A DNA stretch of 64,000 nt from Rachicladosporium sp. CCFEE 5018 (lineage: Eukaryota; Ascomycota; Dothideomycetes; Cladosporiales; Cladosporiaceae): contig KZ111144.1 of assembly GCA_002077045.2 (NCBI GenBank), forward strand, positions 1,587,113 through 1,651,112, in the 5' to 3' direction. Made by a program: the position numbers and the translations under genes. Shown one piece after another: positions 1 through 10,696 of the stretch (positions within the stretch are counted from its first letter, which is position 1; each line of letters opens with the position of its first letter). Below the pieces are notes generated by a model. That model was not told the DNA's origin. It ran no database searches and was given only the letters and a program-made list of their open reading frames with translations.

Positions 1-711
1 CCAGTAGTGAGCTGGGTCGCGCCACATTGTAATCCACCCATTTGCTTCTGCCTCCGTGTCGAAAGCTGACTCGACAGGAAGTTTATTATCTAGCCATCGC
101 GAAAATGGCAGGTCTTCCTTCAGCGGGTGGTAGGGTGATGCTGGTGTGAACTCATTGACATCTACGTTCGAGTGCAGCGGTGCGTACACTCGACCAGGTT
201 TGCTGGTAAAACGTCAGTTGTGGTGGATAATGAGGCTACACAGATCAGCTCACCTATCGAGTATTGGCTGCGGCGTCCTATCACCCTTGGCATTCCTGTT
301 GTTAAGATGAACATCTGGCACGCTCGTGAACTTGGCCCCAAGCTCATGCGCTTTGTCCTGCAGGTCATGCAGCACATCATCGGGGTGTTTCCAAGCTTTC
401 GCGGCGGCAGCCTCGGCATCGTGTACTATTGCCTCGAACTCATCGGAATGCGCTGCGTATCTCGCGGTAGTGATCGAGACAAAGCATACGGCGGCCAGGA
501 CCAGGAAGAAGATTAAGTTCCGTCTGCGTTTCCGCCCGCCACGCGCACTGAAAAGGAAGCTGATCTCCCGCGAGTAACCGACCAGATGAGCAAGGAGACT
601 CCCGACTGCGAGTAGGCTCGCTGCGACGAGGCCCATACGGTAGGCCAGGACAAAGTAGCCGGGCTTAATTTGCGTCTCCATCTGGGTTGTCCAGGGGCGG
701 AAGGATGCCAT
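1..711 (-). CDS. Multi-pass membrane protein, 3' truncated by window edge
   Basis: N-terminal part of the gene that is complete at 40852-42981. Exon 1 is 254-711 (start ATG at 711), intron 203-253 (GTGAGC...ACCAG, branch AACTGAC), and exon 2 runs off the window at 1. Two hydrophobic helices are visible at about residues 19-43 and 65-82, the second preceded by a basic RKRRR cluster. It is divergently arranged with RPS5, sharing a 645-bp intergenic region. Bases 87 and 90 change two adjacent residues (Asp-Asn here, Asn-Asp in the C and D copies). Family not recognised. Confidence 0.75.
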
Positions 712-1356
712 CTTGGCTTGCGAGACTCAGACAGCGAGGCTTCAGTAATTCGGTGGATGAGAGGAAGTTGAGAGGGAGGAGATGTTTACAAGGAATGCTA
801 CGACCTAGTTACCATCCCTTGCTTGATACCTCACCAACGCAGAGCAGTAACAGCAGCCTAAAGCCACCATGAGACTCCCAGGCATGGCGCTAAACCTCCG
901 TACAACGTCTCGTGCATTGTAATGAGCAACTTTCGATGGGGCCTCATCGAAGCTCTCGCCCCATGCGAGGTCTTGACGCTGGGGTACCGTAGTCCCGTCG
1001 GCCATGTCAATGAGCTGACTACGCGAACAATCGAGAGAGATGTCTTCAGTGTCGACGATCATCTTACATCAGAGCATATCTTCAAGCACATAACAATGAG
1101 ATCGGCACAAAGATGCAATGTATGAGACGGGGATGGAAGACATTAATGTTGAAGTTGCGATATGGTCGCTCAGCAAATCGAGCCTAGCGCGTCTTGGCAC
1201 ACAGTCGCACGTCGACATTCGATTTATCGCACCGCACGCCAACGTCAGGCTTTGAGATTCGCAGGTGTACACACAACAACGACTCTTCACCTCCTCAACC
1301 CACCGGCAACAGTTCGAGTACCTCATTAGGCTATTCGTCAGTCCAATACCGCAATC
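712..1356. other. Shared upstream region of membrane-protein gene and RPS5
   Basis: 645 bp between divergent start codons, presumably holding both promoters. I see no TATA box or other site worth calling. Several short open frames occur but differ between copies A and D and look random. Confidence 0.5.
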
Positions 1357-2187
1357 ATGTCGGCATCAGATGGCGAGGTCGAGGTCGAGGCACCATCGGG
1401 ATACCAGGTCCTCCCCAAGGACGTCACATCAGAGATCGGCTCGATAAAGCTCTTTAACAAGTGGAGCTACGAGGATGTCGAGATTAGGGATATCTCCTTG
1501 ACGTGAGTGATTCTGCTGTGAAGGGGAGAACGAGATGCGATGGAAAGCTGCTGGGGGGATATGACCTCGCACACATCCAAGGAGGGTGGACGCAGCATCA
1601 GGACAGCAGCTGACAGTTTTCTCCACAGCGACTACATCCAAATCCGCCAACCCGTCTACATCTCCCACTCCGCCGGCCGATACGCTATCAAGCGATTCCG
1701 AAAGGCGCAATGCCCGATCATCGAGCGCCTGACGAACTCCCTCATGATGAACGGCCGCAACAACGGAAAGAAGCTCATGGCTGTCCGCATCGTCGCACAC
1801 GCCTTCGAGATTGTACATCAAAACCGCACTCTGTCATCTCATGAGTAGTCCACTAACTCAGCACTGCAGGTCCACATCATGACCGATCAGAACCCCATCC
1901 AAATCGCCGTCGACGCCATTGTCAACTGCGGACCACGCGAGGACTCCACACGTATTGGCAGCGCGGGTACTGTCCGCCGTCAAGCCGTTGATGTCTCGCC
2001 CCTACGCCGCGTGAACCAGGCCATCGCCCTCCTCACCATTGGCGCCCGCGAGGCCGCTTTCCGCAACATCAAGAGCATTGCCGAGTGCCTGGCAGAAGAG
2101 CTCATCAACGCTGCCAAGGGTAGCAGCAACAGCTACGCCATCAAGAAGAAGGATGAGTTGGAGCGTGTGGCTAAGAGCAACCGGTAG
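1357..2187 (+). CDS. RPS5: 40S ribosomal protein S5 (uS7)
   Basis: Three exons: 1357-1502, 1629-1812 and 1870-2187, giving 215 residues, the usual size for eukaryotic uS7. Introns are 126 bp (GTGAGT...CCACAG) and 57 bp (GTACAT...CTGCAG, with a CACTAAC branch). uS7 hallmarks are the FRKAQCPIIERLTNSLM segment, the GRNNGKK loop, the segment starting VHIMTDQNPIQ and the C-terminal LERVAKSNR. The protein binds the 3' major domain of 18S rRNA in the small-subunit head and contacts E-site tRNA. It converges on the 504-residue protein gene. Copies at 43627-44457 (identical) and 55353-56184 encode the same protein. Confidence 0.97.
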
Positions 2188-2592
2188 ACGGTGTTTGTTC
2201 AATGGGCTTGTGTTGGCAGGTCTTAAGTGGGTGGACGCTGGCGAGGTCGGGCTTGGGAAGGACACCGGTCTGCTTCGCTGCGCTGCTGAGTTGAGTGATA
2301 GTGGCGTGTGGGTACCGCAGCTAGCTCATACAATCAATGAAGAACCACAAAGCACATACAAATCACACATGATGTCGTGACAGGCAAGATTCGAATCTGG
2401 GCTGATCCATGCAGCATTTGTGATGTCGTCAGGTCAGAGAGGATGGTGGTACAGTATCTCCATGTCATTGCTCATATTCATCTACATACTGCTACTGTCT
2501 CCGCGATTAGGGTATCTGTCAAATGCACAATCGCTCAGAACGCTCAAACATCTCGTCATCCGCAACAATGGGCCCCCAGGCGATGGATGAAT
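2188..2592. other. Convergent 3' region between RPS5 and tail-anchored protein gene
   Basis: 405 bp of 3' flanks. From about 2370 to about 2870 (into the neighbouring coding region) the sequence differs strongly from block D, while both sides are nearly identical between the copies. No gene or RNA structure recognised. Confidence 0.5.
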
Positions 2593-4107
2593 TCATCGAC
2601 TCCACTCTTCCACACAGCACATCGATGGCTCTAACAAGCTCGCCAAGTTGTACACCGGCGAGGTCAGCCTGTGCTGCTCATCCGAACCGCTCTCTCCCAC
2701 ACTCTTGCCTTCTTCATGCATGTAGCTGGACGTCGTGGTACCAGCAGGACGTATGGTCGAAGATACTGCCTCGATGGCGGCACTTGCTGGTCTCGAAATC
2801 GTCTGGCTGAGATCGGGCATCGAGTTCAATACGCTATGCACTCTGTCTGGAACTGCTGGGACGACTCCCATGGTCCCAGGTGTGCCTTTCGATCCCGACG
2901 TAATAGCTAACGCCAAGACAAGCAGCGCCAGGCATGCGATGGCCACATTGCGCCAGTCTTGCGCTAGGAGGTAGATGTAATTCCGCAGAAGGATCGTGAG
3001 GGGGATGTCCTTGGGTCGGTAGATGGGAGGTAGGTCCGAGTGCAGGTTGGCAGTCATCGGCTCCGCACCACAAGATAGCGCAGTCTTTTGCAGCTCATCC
3101 TGTTGCTGACGATCTGCGTCTGCCTTCACGCGCTCGTGCGCCAAAAGCACCTGCTCCTCCACGAGTTCTCGTATCCTGTCCGCCTCGTCCTGCTCCGTTT
3201 CCCTCTCCTCAGCAGCTTCCTCCCTCTTCCTCGCCTCGAGTCTCCGCCTCGTCTCGCCATCGATCCGCGGCACGATCTCAACATCCACACTCTCCATCTC
3301 CCGCCACGCTGCAGTCCACGCTTCGCGTCCCATGAGGCCATTCGCAGCGAAGACCCGAACGGTCCAAGCCTGTCTGCCTGTTTCGGAGTCCTCAATGGTC
3401 TCGCCGCAAGTATCGCATGCATCCGCGCCGTCGAAGTCCGACACGCTGGACCCAAGACCGGAGTCACTCGACAGCGAGTCCATTGAGAGCCGAGTGGGTC
3501 GGCGGAAGTGTCCGCAGTTCGTCACACTTCCATTACCAAGGGCAAGCGCCTCCAACAGCCTCTCCACCAGCGTCTCGAAGTACCCTTCTGGATGCGGGAT
3601 CAGCAGGCCGCGCTGCAGCATTGTGGCTGAGATTTTGGACTCGAGGTGTTGCAGCTTCTGCCATGTCTTCGCTGGTAGCAACTTCTGGAGGGAAGCGTAC
3701 GACCAGGGGAGCGAGACTGGGAGGAGGGTAACGTGTAGAAGGACTAGAGGGTAGTCGAGATTGGGTCTTGGCGTTCGTCGGGCGGATCGCGGACTGTTCG
3801 TTGAGCTTCTGGTGGGCGAACCGGTCCTGAGGCGGCGAAATCGCGGACGGGTGGGCGTGAGTGGTGTGAAGGGTCGGGAGGGGTAGGTAAACTTATTCGC
3901 TGTCGCATGATCGCGTATTGGAGAGTCGCGACTGGGACTAAGTGGTCTCGCATCCTCATCTTCGCTCTCGGTCACGAAACCATCGTCCTTTCTCGATGTC
4001 GGCGCATCCAGTCCGTATGCCCTTCTGACGTCCTCCGGTAGCCCAGCTGCTGGCAACTCGCTCCTTCCTATGTCGACCTGATCATTCGCTCCCGTATGCT
4101 CCGCCAT
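2593..4107 (-). CDS. Conserved fungal protein with C-terminal membrane anchor
   Basis: Single-exon gene, 504 residues, ATG at 4107. In order: a Ser/Arg/Pro-rich, probably disordered N-terminus (1-115); a conserved hydrophobic segment YPLVLLHVTLLP (119-130); a helical stretch to about 190 followed by CGHF (198-201); a CDTC pair (231-234) that could bind metal; a charged coiled-coil-like region (about 285-340); one transmembrane helix (about 388-403); and a short variable tail. This suggests a tail-anchored protein facing the cytosol or nucleoplasm. I recall ascomycete homologues being labelled 'pathway-specific nitrogen regulator', but nothing here supports that function. The D copy is 499 residues with a quite different tail. 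Confidence 0.85.
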   Translation of the reverse strand: MAEHTGANDQVDIGRSELPAAGLPEDVRRAYGLDAPTSRKDDGFVTESEDEDARPLSPSRDSPIRDHATANKFTYPSRPFTPLTPTRPRFRRLRTGSPTRSSTNSPRSARRTPRPNLDYPLVLLHVTLLPVSLPWSYASLQKLLPAKTWQKLQHLESKISATMLQRGLLIPHPEGYFETLVERLLEALALGNGSVTNCGHFRRPTRLSMDSLSSDSGLGSSVSDFDGADACDTCGETIEDSETGRQAWTVRVFAANGLMGREAWTAAWREMESVDVEIVPRIDGETRRRLEARKREEAAEERETEQDEADRIRELVEEQVLLAHERVKADADRQQQDELQKTALSCGAEPMTANLHSDLPPIYRPKDIPLTILLRNYIYLLAQDWRNVAIACLALLVLALAITSGSKGTPGTMGVVPAVPDRVHSVLNSMPDLSQTISRPASAAIEAVSSTIRPAGTTTSSYMHEEGKSVGESGSDEQHRLTSPVYNLASLLEPSMCCVEEWSR

Positions 4108-4564
4108 TCCGCTTTACTTTAGCAACTCATCATGTCGAGCTCGTGCATGAGGAATGCTCAAGTCGCGTGTTTGTCGGAAAGGTTGGCACAGCAACACATC
4201 GCTGTGTTCGAACATCCTCGACTCTCACCTGCAGCACGCTTCTCGCCTACATGGACAGCGTCCACATACATCATGCTGTGCTTCGGTATGAGACGACTGC
4301 CAGCGTTGTGTGCTCTCGATGTTTGCCATTGATTGAAGGTCTATATACTGAGATCGCTTGTAAGTGCCGAAGCAGGACATGCTTGCTGGTGACGTGGTTC
4401 ATCAATTAGTCTATCGCTACATCGATGGACTGTACACCGGCTCTGTCACAACTTCCTCCCGTTCTTCCTTTTGTGCTGTTTCTGCTGTTTTTTTTGTAGT
4501 TGTTCTTGAGGAGAAGAGACAGCGTCTCGTTGCATTGTCAAGTCCTGCAGGATCGCACACCAAG
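4108..4564. other. Shared upstream region of tail-anchored protein and FAD monooxygenase genes
   Basis: 457 bp between divergent starts. It holds a TATATA at 4342-4347, a perfect donor-like GTAAGT at 4360 and a T8 tract followed by GTAG at 4488-4499. These could bound a 140-bp intron in the monooxygenase leader. Copy D carries a 126-bp insertion inside this interval. Confidence 0.35.
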
Positions 4565-5836
4565 ATGTCTGCCTTTCACCCAAAATCCGTAATTATAGTT
4601 GGCGGCTCTCTCGCTGGCTTGATGCACGCTTTGACGTTTCTGTCCTCGAAAGATCCACCATCAGTCAGAATCTTAGAACGGTCACCCACGAACCTACTTC
4701 ACAATCAAGGCGCTGGTGTCGTTGCGGGCAATGAAACGCAGGAGTTCTTCGAAAAGGTCGTGAGGCCAGGACGAGAGATCGCCATTACCAGCAAATGTCG
4801 ACTGTACCTGAACCGCAAAGGAGAGGTGATGGAAGGCAGTGTGGAGAATCGACAGCAACGTATGACTAGCTGGGATCTGCTGTGAGATCACGATCGGGCG
4901 TTGTGTGTGTACTGCTCTCTGACGTTCACCAGATATCATCTTCTACGATGGCGAGTCGATGGATTGGAGAGCGAGTATGTCACTGGCCTTAAGCCCGACG
5001 ACAGACCGAAGGCGCAGTACGAGAACGGCTGTACCATCAAGTCCGTCGAGGAAGCTGGCCAAAAAGTCAAAGTCACCTGGACGAATCAGGACTCTAGCGA
5101 GCAAAGTGCGGAAGCGGACATGGTCATTGGTGCAGACGGAGGCTCTTCAACGATACGGCGTCTACTCAACCCAGACTCCACTCGCTCTTACGTAGGCTAC
5201 GTAGCATGGCGAGGTACCTTGCCAGAGACAGAGCTCTCTGCATCCGCCACAAAGGTCTTCAGCGAGCAGTTCGCATTTTACCATCAGACCGGCTGCCAAT
5301 TACTCGGATACCTGATCCCCGGTCACAGTGGCACTCTAGAGCCTAGCAAAAGACTCTTCAACTGGATCTGGTACCGCAACTATCCCGAAGGTAGCGAGGA
5401 GCTGGAAGACCTTATGACAGGCACGGATGGAAAGCGTCATGCTATCACATTACCCATCGGCACCATGAATCCATCGGTATGGGAGAAGCAGAAGAAGCTC
5501 GCCCCAGAATTGCTCCCACCGCAGTACGCAGAGGTTGTGAACACTACTAAGGAGGCATTCATCCAGTGTGTCACAGACAACATCAGTGATCAGAACAGCT
5601 TTCTTGGCGGCAAGGTGGTCCTTGTCGGTGATGCATTGGCTGGCTTCCGACCGCACACTGCTGCTTCCACTGGACAGGCTGCCTTTGATGCGTTGAGGCT
5701 TGGTGAGCTGCTGGGTGGCGAGATCAGTCGAAAGCAGTATGACGAGGCTATATTGGACTTTGCGAAGAAGACTCAAGCGCATGGCGTGTATTTGGGGCAG
5801 CGGTCTCAATTTGGCGAGCATCCGTTCAATGGGTGA
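4565..5836 (+). CDS. FAD-dependent monooxygenase (aromatic hydroxylase-like)
   Basis: Two exons, 4565-4881 and 4933-5836, intron 51 bp (GTGAGA...CACCAG), 406 residues. The N-terminal Rossmann segment carries VGGSLAG (residues 12-18), a fungal variant of GxGxxG. The NAD(P)H/FAD motif GADGG is at 172-176, and the FAD-ribityl motif GDALAGFRPH begins at 338, the order expected of p-hydroxybenzoate-hydroxylase-fold flavoproteins. The likely reaction is NAD(P)H- and O2-dependent hydroxylation; the substrate cannot be inferred. No signal peptide, so probably cytosolic. It converges on the F-box-like gene with only 54 bp between stop codons, so the transcripts probably overlap. The D copy is intact with a few substitutions. 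Confidence 0.92.
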
Positions 5837-5890
5837 TGCCTCGCAATTTGAACGTAGAGCCTCTGGAACAACGTTGTACAATGTACATGG

Positions 5891-6815
5891 CTAAATAATC
5901 ATGCCAGGTTGCGCCGTCATCCCATCATCATCATTACTCCGCACTCCCGTGATGACACTATCCTTCCTGTCTCCCAAGATCCGTCGCATCATCCGCTTCA
6001 CCCAAGCCGCTTCAACGTAGTCCGGCAGCAGAGTTCTAGGCGTCCCCTCAAGATACCATGGCTGCAGGATAATCATCTCACATTCCGAAAGTCTCAGCCA
6101 ACGAAACCTCACTAAACCTCCAAGTCTGCCATCCTGTCCTTCCCTCGTGATCGAGTTATCTGAACGGTACGGTCCCAGGTCCTCCTGCGTGACCTCAACA
6201 TAGATCGTCAGTTTCCGGAGGCCAGTGAGACGGGACAGCGTGATGTCATGTAGCGGCAGTCTCCACGGCTGTCGGGTGGAAGTGCAGCATAGCACGATGT
6301 GCCGGATCTGCTCGCGTTGCCAGGGTTTGAGGCGTGCGAGGAAGTTCTCTAGGTAGACTCTGTCTGCGAAGATGAAAGTGGTTGTTCGTAGGAGAGTTGA
6401 AGCAAGCGCATCATGGAAGGCTTTGCAAACGAGAGGCAGGCCGAATATGAAAGGGGCCTTGGACTGCATGCATCGGGCGTGTCGACGAGACCATGGAGCC
6501 AGGGGAAGCATAGCGTCAAGTGCCCTTTGCTTCGGGGGATCGAGACAAGTATGAATGCTGGTATGGTAGCCGCGTAGACTGGCGCCTAGCTCTCCGACAT
6601 GGACGTGTTGCTCATCGCCTAGGACAAGGTCGAAGATCTGGCAGCGCAGCTCGGCTGGTAGTCGTAACAATGGCACCAATTCGTCTGATTCAAGTACACT
6701 GAAGGATAGAGAACATGAGCATGTGGCTCTCGGTTGCTCGAGTGATGATATGAGCGTATTAAGTGCAACTAAACGGAAGGACTTACACAACTTCTGCGCC
6801 GTGGGGATTGGCCAT
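5891..6815 (-). CDS. F-box-like / fungal DUF7730-type protein
   Basis: Best model has a 29-nt first exon (6787-6815, ATG at 6815), an 88-bp intron (6699-6786, GTAAGT...CTTCAG) and exon 2 at 5891-6698, giving 278 residues starting MANPHGAEVV. The apparent longer frame starting at 6790 reads through the intron. The protein has an F-box-like start (LLRLPAELRCQIFDLVLG) followed by LPLVCKAFHDA and a Leu-rich body, as in the large family of ascomycete F-box-like proteins of unknown target. The D copy has the same structure with a 26-nt first exon, which supports the model. Confidence 0.75.
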
Positions 6816-7855
6816 TGAGTGTGAACTTGATTCGTGTGATGTCGTTAGTCGGAACAGAGGTTATATGTGCCACACCATAAATGGCAAGACGATTGAACGG
6901 GTATCGAGACGTTACCCTGCTCGACCACACTGCTTGTGATCTCTCAGTGGCTATATGGTAAATGACGCTAGCGGGCGATGAGCTTGGCAGAGGCTGGCCA
7001 GAGAGGGTCTTTTTGGCCATGAACATGCAGTCTCACATCGCCATGCATCTAATCAATCGCAAGCCAACGCGAGCACTTGTTCAAAAGAGTTACACACATG
7101 CAACGTTGCATCAGCATTGTGCAGCTTCAGCATTCGTGCTGGCTGAAGAGCGATGACAATGGGCGCGGCATCTGATCGCTCCCCGAGACACCGCTGACTG
7201 CTGCTTCAAGTTCCATCGCACACTAGAGTCCCCCGTGTCAGCTATAGCGGCGACTGCCCGGGGACAGCGCTACCTCCCAAAGATCATTCGATTGCCTGAT
7301 ACCTCCACTGCCAGGCGACCGCTGTCGTTGTGTCCATCTACCGGCTTTCCTCATCTGGTGTGCCCAATGCCGAGCTATATTCGCCGAGTACTTCATCTCT
7401 TGTACGGCCATGCGGTCCACATCGCAGCCTCGAATTCTGCTCTCTCCGCACGATTTCTGGGGTATCATCTGGGGGTGGATCATCTTGTTCTGGGGCCACT
7501 CCGGGGCGTGCTCTCGGCAGACGTGCTCCGACTGGGCAGCCTACCATGCTGAACTCAATGTTGCAGCGAGGCACTACAGCACAGTCTGACGCTGCACCAG
7601 CAGCGCAAATATTCGGGACACCTGCTCTGTGAGTGCACCATCCAGTTTACACCAGTCCAAAGCACCGGTATGCTGCTTTCAGTCTGCCTATCCTGCTAAT
7701 CTTGGCAACATTGCCGAGATGCATGGCAAGGTAATGTACATGTAAGTCTCAAGTGCGCTGCTATCGTCTGTGTAACGTTCCATTCCTCGCTCTACCTCTT
7801 TCATTTGTGCCTAGATCTCAGATTGTGGGTTTAAAATCCACTGCATTGCGTCAAG
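6816..7855. other. Long upstream region between F-box-like gene and sugar-transporter pseudogene
   Basis: 1,040 bp between divergent starts. It has open but unconvincing frames (for example around 7235-7630) with no recognisable domain. The right part (7513-7914, into the transporter) is deleted in copy D. No RNA gene seen. Confidence 0.4.
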
Positions 7856-9621
7856 ATGGGCATCGAACTCCGGGGCAATGCCCTGATCACCATGATCCTG
7901 CTTGCCTCAGGCTTGGATTTTCTACTCCTGGGCTACGATCAAGGATTGCTCGCCGGCATTCTCCCTGGAGCACGATTCCTTGATATGCTCGACAACCTCA
8001 ACCCAACCATGACTGGCCTTGTCACCGCCATCTATGATATCGGATGTGCTTTCGGTGCTGTGGCTGCGTTCATATGGGGCGTCAGGATAGGCAGAAAGAA
8101 GAGCATCATCATTGCGAACTTCATTGGTACGTACCTTGTCGAACTGGGTGTCAGGATGTGGCTGATCTCATGAAACAGTCATCATCGGCGCTGCGCTCCA
8201 AACAGCATGCGTGAACTACTCGATGATGGCCGTTGCTCGTGTCGTAGCGGGCGTCGGGGCCGGCTTCTCGACAGTCGCAGTCCCGATCCTACAGTCCGAG
8301 ACCTTACCTTCCCGCAATCGCGGCTGACTGCTAGTCGTACAGTCAGCGCTGATCATCATCGGCGTCGCATTGGCGTCTTGGCTCTTCTTCGCGACGCTCT
8401 TCGCCAACAGCAGCTTGCAATGGCGGTTTCCAATCGCTTGCTAGATGATCTTCTCCTCACTTGTTCTGTGCTGCTGTCTGTTCCTTTGCGATACGCCTCG
8501 ATGGCTGGCACAGCGCGGCGAGCACGACAACGCTCCGCATGTCATCGCAAGATTACTTGACAAGGACGACCATGATCCAGGCGTCACCGGCCAGCTGAAT
8601 GAGATCTTGGAAGCACTCAATCTCGAGGCAGCAGACGGCGAGGCATCGTGGTCAGAAGTCTTCAGCAACGCCACAAAGTCACGTAACCTGCAGCGGGTAA
8701 GTCCTCAACATCTAGACAGTGCTCCTTGCCCAGACTGACAACAATGGCAGGTCCTGCTCGGCATGGGTCCCTACATGATGAATCAATGGTCCGGCGTCAA
8801 CGCCCTCTGCTACTACCTCACCTACATCTTCGAGCGCTACCTCGGCTTCTCTACACAATTAGCACTGATCCTCGCCTCCGTAGCCTTCACCCAATACGCC
8901 GTTATGAGCTGGCCGCCGTACTTCTACATGGACAAGCTGGGACGCCGCTGGTCGGTCATCCTCTCTTCAGCCGGCTGCGCCACTTGTATGGCGCTCATCG
9001 CAGGCTGTCTGCTTGGGAAGAACTCCGCCGGGGCGGCGGGGGCGGTGGCTCTCAGCTTTCTATTTCTAGATTGCTTTACGCTCGGCATACTTCCGGTAAG
9101 ACCACATCTGTCCCACGTAGGCGTTGAAAATGTGCTGACACCGCAAAAGGTCAGTTGGTCGTATTCGGCAGAGATTCAGCCATTGCGAGTGCGTAACAAG
9201 GCGACTGCAGTCGGCGTGTTCAGCCATTGGCTTTCAAATTGTAAGTTCCCAAGTGCCTTCCCCCCCTATCATTTCCCCACATCTCCCCGAGATCCCGCTG
9301 ACGCCTCACCCTCCAGTCGTCGTCGTAATGATCACGCCTATAGCCATGAACGCCATTGGCGGCAACTACTTCTGGATCTGGGCCATCGTGTGTGCCAGCT
9401 TCTGCCCACTAACGTACTTCTTCGCCATCGAGACTTCGGGCCGCACGCTGGGACAGATCGACCAGATGTTCCACAGCAGACCTCGGGTCCTGATGGGTTT
9501 TGATAAGGAGAATACGAAGGTGATCAGGACGACTGCGGCGGATGAGGAGATTCGATTTAAGGCTTTTGCGGCGATGGGGGAGAAGGGTGGGGTTGAGGAG
9601 GTGGAGGAGCAGAGTCTGTGA
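7856..9621 (+). pseudogene. MFS sugar-transporter pseudogene with two nonsense codons
   Basis: Exons 7856-8126, 8179-8696, 8751-9095, 9150-9240 and 9317-9621 would encode 509 residues, a normal hexose-transporter length. Family signatures: LGYDQG in helix 1, RIGRKKS, SETLPSRNRG, CDTPRWLAQRG, DKLGRRWS and SAEIQPLRVRNKA. In exon 2 a TGA at 8325-8327 (codon 140; TCT in copy D) and a TAG at 8442-8444 (codon 179; CAG in copy D) interrupt the frame inside the first half of the membrane domain, so no functional carrier can be made. Splice sites and frame are otherwise intact, suggesting recent loss. The 54-bp intron 9096-9149 is absent from copy D. Confidence 0.9.
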
Positions 9622-9928
9622 AGCGGTTCAGATCCGGGATGAGTGCGGCCTCGCTACCACGTCTGTTATAGCGACTAATCCTCGACTACAAGGCACGACG
9701 CATATTGCCTGTTGCTACAGTGGAACTCAAAGCAGAAGCTCTTATAGCAGCCGAGGTCGGAGAGGGGCGAAAGTCAGTTCCCTTGTTCAATGCAACTCGA
9801 ATTCCATACCTACAAAGGCACCCGACTACTTCATTCATAGACCAGGGGAAGTCGCCACGCAGTATACGCTTCGTTAATCCTACATATCACCTCACTTTCA
9901 ATACTTGCGATCTGTGCACAACGCGATC
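9622..9928. other. Upstream region of GST
   Basis: 307 bp between the transporter pseudogene stop and the GST start. An in-frame ATG at 9905 precedes the chosen GST start. Nothing else recognised. Confidence 0.4.
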
Positions 9929-10696
9929 ATGCCCCTTACCCTCCACCACCTAGGCATCTCCCAATCCGAACGCATCCTCTGGCTGCTCGAAGAACTCGAA
10001 ATCCCCTATAAGCTAGTAAAACACACCCGCGCCCCAGCCCTCGCACCCGAATCTCTCAAATCCCTCTCCGGGAACTCCACTGGCAAAGCTCCCTTTCTGG
10101 AGGATTCCGACTATGGCATCACGCTCAACGAATCCGCCGCCATAGCCGAATGGATCATCACGAAACACGGCTCTGGCCGCCTCGCCCTCAAACCAGACGA
10201 TCCAAACTACGCGGAGTACTTACGCTGGTTCCACTTCGCGAACGGCACCCTGCAGCCAGCGTTCGTGACGAGTATGTTCATGGGTATGGCTGAAGGTGGT
10301 CCCGAAGGCATGGCGAAGCAGTTCGCGCAGGCGAGGACTGCGGGTGCGTTGCAGGTGTTAGATGAGCGGCTGGGGAAGGTCAAGTGGTTGGCTGGCGAGC
10401 ATTTCAGCGCGGCGGATGTGATGACGCTGTATGTTGTCACGACGCAGCGATGGTTTGGGCCAGTGAGTTTGGAGGGTTATGGGAATGTATTGAGGTGGGT
10501 TGGGGAGTGTGCTGCGCGACCGGCTTATCAGAGGGCGGTAAGTGGTGTCCCATGAGATACTGTCGGAGATGTTTGCTGATTTTCTTGGTAGATGGAGAAG
10601 GGCGATCCGGAGATGAAGTTGTTGCTTGGTGCTGAGCCGCCGAAGCAAAGCTTGCTTGAGGTCGATGGCGTGAACTCGGATATCTGGAAGAAGTAG
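9929..10696 (+). CDS. Glutathione S-transferase, Gtt1-like
   Basis: Exons 9929-10537 and 10592-10696, intron 54 bp (GTAAGT...TGGTAG), 237 residues. The start is the ATG opening MPLTLHHLG; the in-frame ATG at 9905 would add eight residues before the first beta strand. The thioredoxin-like N-terminal domain has SQSERILWLLEELEIPY near the glutathione site, GKAPFLED with the cis-Pro region, and LNESAAIAEW, where Glu-Ser binds the gamma-glutamyl group. An all-helical C-terminal domain follows, with the AGEHFSAADVM N-capping motif. It conjugates or reduces electrophiles with glutathione in the cytosol. It is convergent with the acidic-protein gene. Copies at 52199-52966 (identical) and 63654-64000 (partial). 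Confidence 0.93.

Noticed and set aside
2375..2410. tRNA-like TTCGAAT loop
   Set aside because: Flanking bases do not pair as a T arm and no acceptor or anticodon arms are found.
5891..6790. 299-residue single-exon version of the F-box-like protein
   Set aside because: Its start lies in a region bounded by GTAAGT and CTTCAG; the spliced model with a tiny first exon is supported by both copies.
7235..7632. Upstream frames before the sugar transporter as an extra exon
   Set aside because: The transporter has a canonical start at 7856; the upstream frames are out of context and diverge freely between copies.
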